Shown here piece by piece: positions 59,680-64,000 of a stretch of DNA of 64,000 bases. How positions within the stretch are numbered: position 1 is the stretch's first letter; each line of letters opens with the position of its first letter. The position numbers were made by a program, and so were the translations under genes. The notes below the pieces were generated by a model. The model was not told the DNA's origin, did no database searches, and worked only from the letters and a program-made list of their open reading frames with translations. The stretch spans positions 248,001-312,000 of the forward strand of contig CAVZIL010000008.1 of assembly GCA_963775505.1 (NCBI GenBank). The letters run 5' to 3'. This DNA comes from JAIBJN01 sp963775505 (GTDB lineage Bacteria > Actinomycetota > Thermoleophilia > Gaiellales > Gaiellaceae).

Positions 59680-60198
59680 TGAAGGGCCGGTAAGTCGCTC
59701 TTCGAGGCGGCCACTGTAGCGGTGTTGGCGAAAGGTTGGCCTATAGGCGACCAGCAGGGCCGTGAGCCAGGCGAGCACGTAGCCGTAGAGGCCGATGTGG
59801 TGGTACAGGCGTCCTGCGGGGCCGTTCATCACCAGCTCGAGGCTTCCCCCGGCGAGAAGCGTGAAGAGCACGGCGAACCATCCGCTGCGCCGGCCCTCGC
59901 GGAGCAGCGTCAGCGCGATCACGCTCAGAAGCACCCCCGCGACGGCTGCGTAGACGCCGGCCATGAAATAGTGCACGGTGGAGTGCGGGTTCGACCACGC
60001 ACGCTCGTGGATTGAAAGCCGCATCGCCCAGATTGCGTGCTCGCTGCAGGCGGCCAAAGCGCCCCAGATGACGAGCGCGGCGGCGGCGTTCATCAGACCG
60101 ATCCGCCGCCGAACGGCCAGGATCACGAGAGTCGGGGCGAGAGTGACCGCAAGGGCCGTTGCTTGGAGCCAGAGCGGCGCCACGTCCTTCGTGTCCAT
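59671..60198 (-). CDS. Hypothetical polytopic membrane protein
   Basis: A 175-residue protein from ATG at 60198 with about five helices (LQATALAVTLAPTLVILAV, AAALVIWGALAACSE, FMAGVYAAVAGVLLSVIALT, WFAVLFTLLAGGSLELV, GLYGYVLAWLTALLVAY). No family was recognised. Conserved-looking polar residues HERAWSNPHSTVHYF lie in an outer loop. Its stop is inside the tRNA-Ala 3' end on the opposite strand, which is tight but possible. Confidence 0.65.
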   Translation of the reverse strand: MDTKDVAPLWLQATALAVTLAPTLVILAVRRRIGLMNAAAALVIWGALAACSEHAIWAMRLSIHERAWSNPHSTVHYFMAGVYAAVAGVLLSVIALTLLREGRRSGWFAVLFTLLAGGSLELVMNGPAGRLYHHIGLYGYVLAWLTALLVAYRPTFRQHRYSGRLEERLTGPSWS

Positions 60199-60218
60199 GT
60201 CAAGCGAGGCTACGCGGG

Positions 60219-60920
60219 CTAGCCGCCCTCCGCATCGATGAAAACCCCAGTAGTGGCGCTGGGATCGCGGCTGCCGGGGAGCCCGAGGAAGGCCAGCACC
60301 GCGTGCACGCGTCTGTTCTCGCTCGCGTCCGCAGGGAGGTCGAGCTTCGCGAGGATGCTGCGGACGTGCGCCTCGACGGTCTTGCGCGTCACGAACAACT
60401 CCTCGCCGATCCCGCGGTCCGTCTTGCCTTGCGCGACCAGCGCGAGCACCTCGCGCTCGCGCGGCGTAAGCCTGGCCAGCGGATCGCGGGCGGCAGGAGC
60501 GCTGAGGAGCTCGTTGACGAGCGAGGGCTCGACGACCGTTCCGCCCCCGGCGACCTGCTCCAACGCGGCCACGAACTCGCCGACGTCGGCGATCCGGTCC
60601 TTGAGCAGGTAGCCGACCCGGTCGGATGCTCCGGTGACGAGCTTCAGCGCGTAGTCGACCTCGACGTACTGCGAGAGGACGACCGTCCCCACCTCCGGGT
60701 AGGCGCGACGGATCTCCTGCGCCGCAAGCACTCCTTCGTTCGTAAACGTGGGCGGCATACGGATGTCGATGACGGCGACGTCCGGCGGGTCGTTGGCGAC
60801 CAGCCGCAGGAGCTCCTCGGCCGTGCCGGCTTGGCCGGCCACTTCGATTCCCTGCTCGGCGAGCAGCCGCGCGAGGCCCTCGCGGATGACGACGGCGTCG
60901 TCGGCGAGGATCACACGCAC
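60219..60920 (-). CDS. NarL/FixJ-type response regulator
   Basis: A 233-residue regulator from GTG at 60920: receiver (RVILADDAVVIREGLARLLA, phospho-acceptor in DVAVIDIRMPPTFTNEG, K in GYLLKDRIADV) and GerE helix-turn-helix (LTPREREVLALVAQGKTDRG, then TRKTVEAHVRSILAKLDL). A C-terminal tail of about 25 residues follows. It overlaps the sensor kinase stop by 10 bp. Distinct from the OmpR-type pair upstream. Confidence 0.93.
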   Translation of the reverse strand: MRVILADDAVVIREGLARLLAEQGIEVAGQAGTAEELLRLVANDPPDVAVIDIRMPPTFTNEGVLAAQEIRRAYPEVGTVVLSQYVEVDYALKLVTGASDRVGYLLKDRIADVGEFVAALEQVAGGGTVVEPSLVNELLSAPAARDPLARLTPREREVLALVAQGKTDRGIGEELFVTRKTVEAHVRSILAKLDLPADASENRRVHAVLAFLGLPGSRDPSATTGVFIDAEGG

Positions 60921-62650
60921 GGGATCGCCGCTGTGACCCGCGTGCCTCCCGCGGAGGGGCTCTCGACCCGCAGGCGGCCGTCGAGCGCCTCGACGCGGTC
61001 ACGGAGCCCGCGGAGCCCGGCACCGCCCGCGTCGGCCCCGCCCACCCCGTCGTCCGTGACGTCGATCGCCACCCGGCCGTTCGCCCGTGTGACCTCGATC
61101 GTGACGTGGGAGGCATGCGCGTGCTTGACGACGTTGGCGAGCGCCTCGCCGGCGACGAAGTAGGCTGTCGCCTCCACGGGCGCCGGCAGGCGCTCCCGGC
61201 AGACCGTCAGCTCGACTGGAACGGGCGCGCGTCGCGCCAGCGCCGCAAGGGCGGGAGCGAGCCCTTCCTCCGTCAGGATCGCCGGGTGGATGCCGCGGGC
61301 GAGCGCGCGCAGCTCCTCGAGAGCGCCGACCACCTCGGCATCCGCCTCGGCGAGGAGATCGTCGACCGAAGCGCCGCCGTCCGCAAGCCGTCCGCTCGCG
61401 AGTTGGAGCGCGAGCCGGATCCCGAGCAGGCGCTGTTGCGCGCCGTCGTGAAGGTCGCGCTCGAGGCGCCGCCGCTCGGCGTCCCCTGCTTCGACGATGC
61501 GCGTCCGTGAGGCGCGCACCTCGGCGAGCTGCGCGCGCAGCTCGGCCTGGAGGCGCGAGTTCTCGAGCGCAAGGCTCGCCGCCGCGCCCACGGCCTCGAC
61601 GAGCTCGGGGTCGTCCAGGAGCGACGGGTCGTGCACGAGGGCGGCAACGCGCTTTCCGGCGGGCTCGAGCACCGTGACCGCACGCCCGGGCTCGCTTTCC
61701 GGGTCGAGCGCGTTTCCGTCAGGGTCGACGTAGCGCTCGTCCGCCGGGAGCCAGAAGGCGAGCTCGAGCGACTCGTCGCCGAGCGTGCGCGCGAGCGCAT
61801 CGCGCACCTGCGCGGGCGGCGGCGACGAGCCGAGCTCCACGACCAGATCAGCGACGGCGGAGCGGTGCAGCCGCGTGCGCAGGAGGCCGGTGAGGAACGC
61901 GAGCGGCACGATTCCGCCCGCCACCACGAAGGCCCACAGGAAGATACCGTCCGCCGTCTCGTAGCTCGGCCAGTGGGTCAACAGGGCGGCAACGAGGGCG
62001 AGGACAAGCACTCCACTCCAGAGCACAGGAGCAAGCACCCGGCGAGCAGGTCCGCTCGACGTCAGCCAGCGATGGGCCAGCAGGGCGACGGCGACCACGC
62101 ACAGGACTGCCAGCGCCAGGTCGGCGGCAAGCTCGATCGCGTCGGCCAGTCCTCGATCGTCGTGGACGAGCAGCAGATTGCGAGAGCCTGTCACCGAGAA
62201 TGGGTCTTCGGGACCCAGGAAGAGCTGAGCGCCGATGCCGGCGACGAGCAAGACAATGGCGTAGGCGGCGCCTACGAGCACCCGCTCGCTCGTCGAGGAG
62301 AGCCGCCCGCGGGGAAACGCGATGAACAGGTGCACCGCGACGGCGAGGAACAAGCGATCGGTGATGCTGAAGACGGTCGCTGGAAGCGAAGCGTCCCACC
62401 CGCTGGGAAGCCACGCGAAGACCAGAAATCCCGCCGCGGTCATGAGTGCGCCCGTGCGGTTGTCCGGCCGTTTCCACCAGGCGATCAGGCCCGCGAGGAT
62501 CCAGAGCAAACCGAGCGTCACAAACGCCGCGACGAAGGTCACCTCGATGTTCAGCCTGCCGCCCGACCGAAAGAAGATCAGCGTGAGCGCAGCGCAGCCG
62601 GCGCCGAGTGCCCCAAGCCCGAGCAGCAAGAAGCGGAGCCGATGGCTCAT
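60911..62650 (-). CDS. Membrane sensor histidine kinase (HisKA_3 type) with GAF-like region
   Basis: A 579-residue kinase. About seven helices in the first 260 residues are followed by a small GAF-like region (LELAFWLPADERYVDPDGNA to VEAVGAAASLALENSRLQ), a coiled coil, HisKA_3 with ERRRLERDLHDGAQQRLLGI (phospho-His in DLHDG) and HATPase with ANVVKHAHASHVTI, DDGVGG and GLRGLRDRVEALDG. It is the cognate kinase of the adjacent NarL-type regulator. Its ATG overlaps the stop of the lone receiver, so three signalling genes form one operon. Confidence 0.92.
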   Translation of the reverse strand: MSHRLRFLLLGLGALGAGCAALTLIFFRSGGRLNIEVTFVAAFVTLGLLWILAGLIAWWKRPDNRTGALMTAAGFLVFAWLPSGWDASLPATVFSITDRLFLAVAVHLFIAFPRGRLSSTSERVLVGAAYAIVLLVAGIGAQLFLGPEDPFSVTGSRNLLLVHDDRGLADAIELAADLALAVLCVVAVALLAHRWLTSSGPARRVLAPVLWSGVLVLALVAALLTHWPSYETADGIFLWAFVVAGGIVPLAFLTGLLRTRLHRSAVADLVVELGSSPPPAQVRDALARTLGDESLELAFWLPADERYVDPDGNALDPESEPGRAVTVLEPAGKRVAALVHDPSLLDDPELVEAVGAAASLALENSRLQAELRAQLAEVRASRTRIVEAGDAERRRLERDLHDGAQQRLLGIRLALQLASGRLADGGASVDDLLAEADAEVVGALEELRALARGIHPAILTEEGLAPALAALARRAPVPVELTVCRERLPAPVEATAYFVAGEALANVVKHAHASHVTIEVTRANGRVAIDVTDDGVGGADAGGAGLRGLRDRVEALDGRLRVESPSAGGTRVTAAIPCV

Positions 62651-63007
62651 GGCGAGCTCCCCGCCAGCGCTGCCAGCGCGGCGCCCGAGAGCTCGTCCTT
62701 GTGGATGAAGCCGCTCGCGGGGCTACCGGCGAGCCGTTCCCCGAAGTCGGCCGCCTCCCGACTCGAGGTGAGGACCACGATCGGCCCTTCGGCGTGCTCC
62801 GCGAGTCGCTCGGCGACTGCGAACCCGTCCGTGTCCGGCAGGACGACGTCCAAGAGCACGAGCTCGGGGTGCAGCTCTTCGACAGCTTCGAGCGCCGAGG
62901 CTCCGTCCTCGCGCCTCGCCGACGACCGTGAATCCGCCAGCCTCGAGGAGCCGGCGGGCGAAACCGCGGAAGCCGGCGTGGTCGTCCACGATCAGCACCG
63001 TCCGCAC
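62647..63007 (-). CDS. Stand-alone response-regulator receiver domain, one frameshift
   Basis: About 119 residues after repair, from GTG at 63007: RTVLIVDDHAGFRGFARRLL, phospho-acceptor in LLDVVLPDTDGFAVAERL, then IVVLTSSREAADFGERL and GFIHKDELSG with the conserved Lys. One extra base near 62916 breaks it. No output domain follows, so it may work as a single-domain phospho-relay component with the adjacent kinase. It is divergent from the membrane protein at 63134. Confidence 0.82.
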
Positions 63008-63133
63008 GTTGTGAGAATCGTCGCACAGTCGGTGCGGCCCGGCGATTGGGGATATCCCCAATCTTGCCCGGCGGCGCAGGACCGGGGATTTCATCGATGC
63101 GGTTGCGGCGAGCTGTGGCCTACCGTCGTCGCC

Positions 63134-63853
63134 ATGAACGACGGTCATCTGCTGCGTGTCGGAGCCGTTGCCGCTGTCGCCGGAGCGGGGGCTTCGCTCG
63201 TCGCAACCGTGCTCGAGCCCGACTGGAGCGGCGACCCCGACGAGGCGATCCGCGTCGTTGCGGAGAGCGGATTCTGGACAGGCGGCCGGCTGCTCGACCT
63301 GATCGGGCTCTTCTTGACGGTGGGTGCGCTCACGGTTGTCGGACGGACGTTTGCCGAGGGCTCGGGCAGGGAGTGGGCCAGGGCCGGCCAGCCCTTCCTC
63401 TTGCTCCTGGGCGCGCTCGGGGCGGGGGCCATCCTCACGGGTGCGAACTTGGAGGAGGTTGCTGACGCATGGGTGGCTGCCGGGCCCCAGGCGAAGCAGT
63501 CGTACCTTGCCGCCTTCGACACCACGACAAGCCTGACGGAGGCCCTGTTCTTCGGCGCCTTCATGGCGATGGGCCTGTACCTTGCCGCCCTCGCGACGGC
63601 GATCCTGACCCAAGGCGTCTATCGGCGCTGGATCGGCTGGACTTCGGCCGCCAGCGCGGTCCTCGTGCTCTCGGGCGACCTGCTCGTGCTCGTTTCCGAG
63701 TCGGCTTTCATCGCCGTCCTCGTGGGCTACGTGCTCTACAAGGCGGTACTGATCGCCCTCGGCGTGTCGATGTGGCGACAGTCGGCGGAGCCGCGGGACC
63801 GGGTCGCCGAGAAAGCGTCCCTCGGCGTGACCACGCTACAACGCGAGAGCTAG
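63134..63853 (+). CDS. DUF4386-like six-helix membrane protein
   Basis: A 239-residue protein from ATG at 63134: helices near residues 8-28, 50-70, 85-105, 135-160, 172-190 and 195-215. The long loop with ETxxDxxAWV-like spacing (NLEEVADAWVAAGPQAKQSY) and the similarity in order to the N-terminal half of the 11563 protein place it in the DUF4386-like group. The function is unknown. It ends in a palindrome and is followed by a hairpin terminator. Confidence 0.7.
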   Translation: MNDGHLLRVGAVAAVAGAGASLVATVLEPDWSGDPDEAIRVVAESGFWTGGRLLDLIGLFLTVGALTVVGRTFAEGSGREWARAGQPFLLLLGALGAGAILTGANLEEVADAWVAAGPQAKQSYLAAFDTTTSLTEALFFGAFMAMGLYLAALATAILTQGVYRRWIGWTSAASAVLVLSGDLLVLVSESAFIAVLVGYVLYKAVLIALGVSMWRQSAEPRDRVAEKASLGVTTLQRES

Positions 63854-63859
63854 CTCTCG
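63844..63859. repeat. 16-bp perfect palindrome over the stop codon
   Basis: CGAGAGCTAGCTCTCG is a perfect palindrome, and its central TAG is the stop of the preceding gene. It could serve as part of an end-of-transcript structure or as a protein-binding site. Confidence 0.5.
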
Positions 63860-63901
63860 GAAGCTTGCCGAGGGGTTTGAAAGCTGCCCGGCTAGCTCCA
63901 T

Positions 63902-63930
63902 CCCGAACGGCCCTGCAAGCTCGGGCTTTT
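63902..63930 (+). terminator. Rho-independent-like terminator
   Basis: CCCGA (63902-63906) pairs with TCGGG (63921-63925) and is followed at once by CTTTT. It sits about 50 bp downstream of the DUF4386-like gene and fits an intrinsic terminator, though the stem is short. Confidence 0.5.
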
Positions 63931-63957
63931 CCTCATATCGTTGGCCGGTGCCTTCGG

Positions 63958-64000
63958 CGGCTGCGGACGTGATCGGCCGGCGCGCCGGCGGGCTCGTGCC
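63958..64000 (+). CDS. Possible start of a gene leaving the window
   Basis: A GTG at 63958 opens a frame with MPSAAADVIGRRAGGLV that runs to the right edge. Only 14 codons are visible and no clear ribosome-binding site precedes them, so the call is tentative. Confidence 0.3.

Noticed and set aside
1..64000. CRISPR arrays, phage structural genes, transposases or integrases.
   Set aside because: No regularly spaced repeats or such proteins were seen on either strand.

Overview
The window is very GC-rich with strongly G/C-ending codons and carries an actinobacterial gene set: a short Lsr2-like protein, PspA with the PspAA and PspAB partners, an Rv2578c-type radical SAM protein, stand-alone LigD-type polymerase and ligase, and LAL/LuxR-type regulators. 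I infer an Actinomycetota genome, most likely Thermoleophilia (Gaiellales/Solirubrobacterales-like). This is inference from gene content; no marker phylogeny was run.

Layout. 1-4484: the start of a large ATP-binding LuxR-type regulator that leaves the window, a soluble transhydrogenase (sthA), a cupin and a VOC protein. 4685-13437: a probable integrated element. It is bounded by a 45-bp copy of the 3' half of tRNA-Ser(CGA) at one end and the intact tRNA at the other, and holds a NarL-type two-component set, a MacB-like ABC exporter, a membrane-lipase fusion and a tmRNA 3' fragment. 13467-20269: tRNA-Ser(GCT), LigD-type polymerase and ligase, fabF, a secreted subtilase, a HAD hydrolase and a flavin reductase. 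20295-20864: an AhpD-family gene with one in-frame TGA at the second redox cysteine, a selenoprotein candidate. 21043-27643: a K+ uptake cluster (trkA, two tandem trkH, ktrB, ktrA). 27659-40685: esterase, DUF72, a TMEM175-type channel, radical SAM with a LexA-like box, a cyclase-ATPase regulator, a primary-type sigma factor, a beta-lactamase-like protein and an ECF sigma/anti-sigma pair. 40785-43178: a second, 2.3-kb tRNA-Ser-associated island with five small genes and no integrase. 43198-54739: serS, cytochrome c, membrane proteins, the htpX/psp envelope-stress locus, a Vps62-like protein, an MBL hydrolase and an O-methyltransferase. 54736-64000: two zinc alcohol dehydrogenases, a beta-propeller protein and two full two-component systems plus a lone receiver.

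Three signals stand out. (1) The in-frame TGA gene at 20295-20864. (2) A roughly 145-nt element present twice (20861-21010 and 47157-47300). Its primary sequence blocks are conserved, but its stems differ by compensating changes, as expected of an undescribed structured RNA; both copies lie 5' of a plus-strand gene. (3) The small tRNA-Ser(TGA) island, in which three consecutive small proteins share an N-terminal G(G)FETxxERR-type motif beside a 65-residue Lsr2-like protein and a three-helix membrane protein.

Many genes are broken by single-base frameshifts. Each one I resolved is explained by one extra base, often in or beside a short G/C run, and more than half lie in the 4.7-13.4 kb island. 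This looks more like residual sequencing or assembly error, perhaps worse where coverage is low, than ordinary gene decay.
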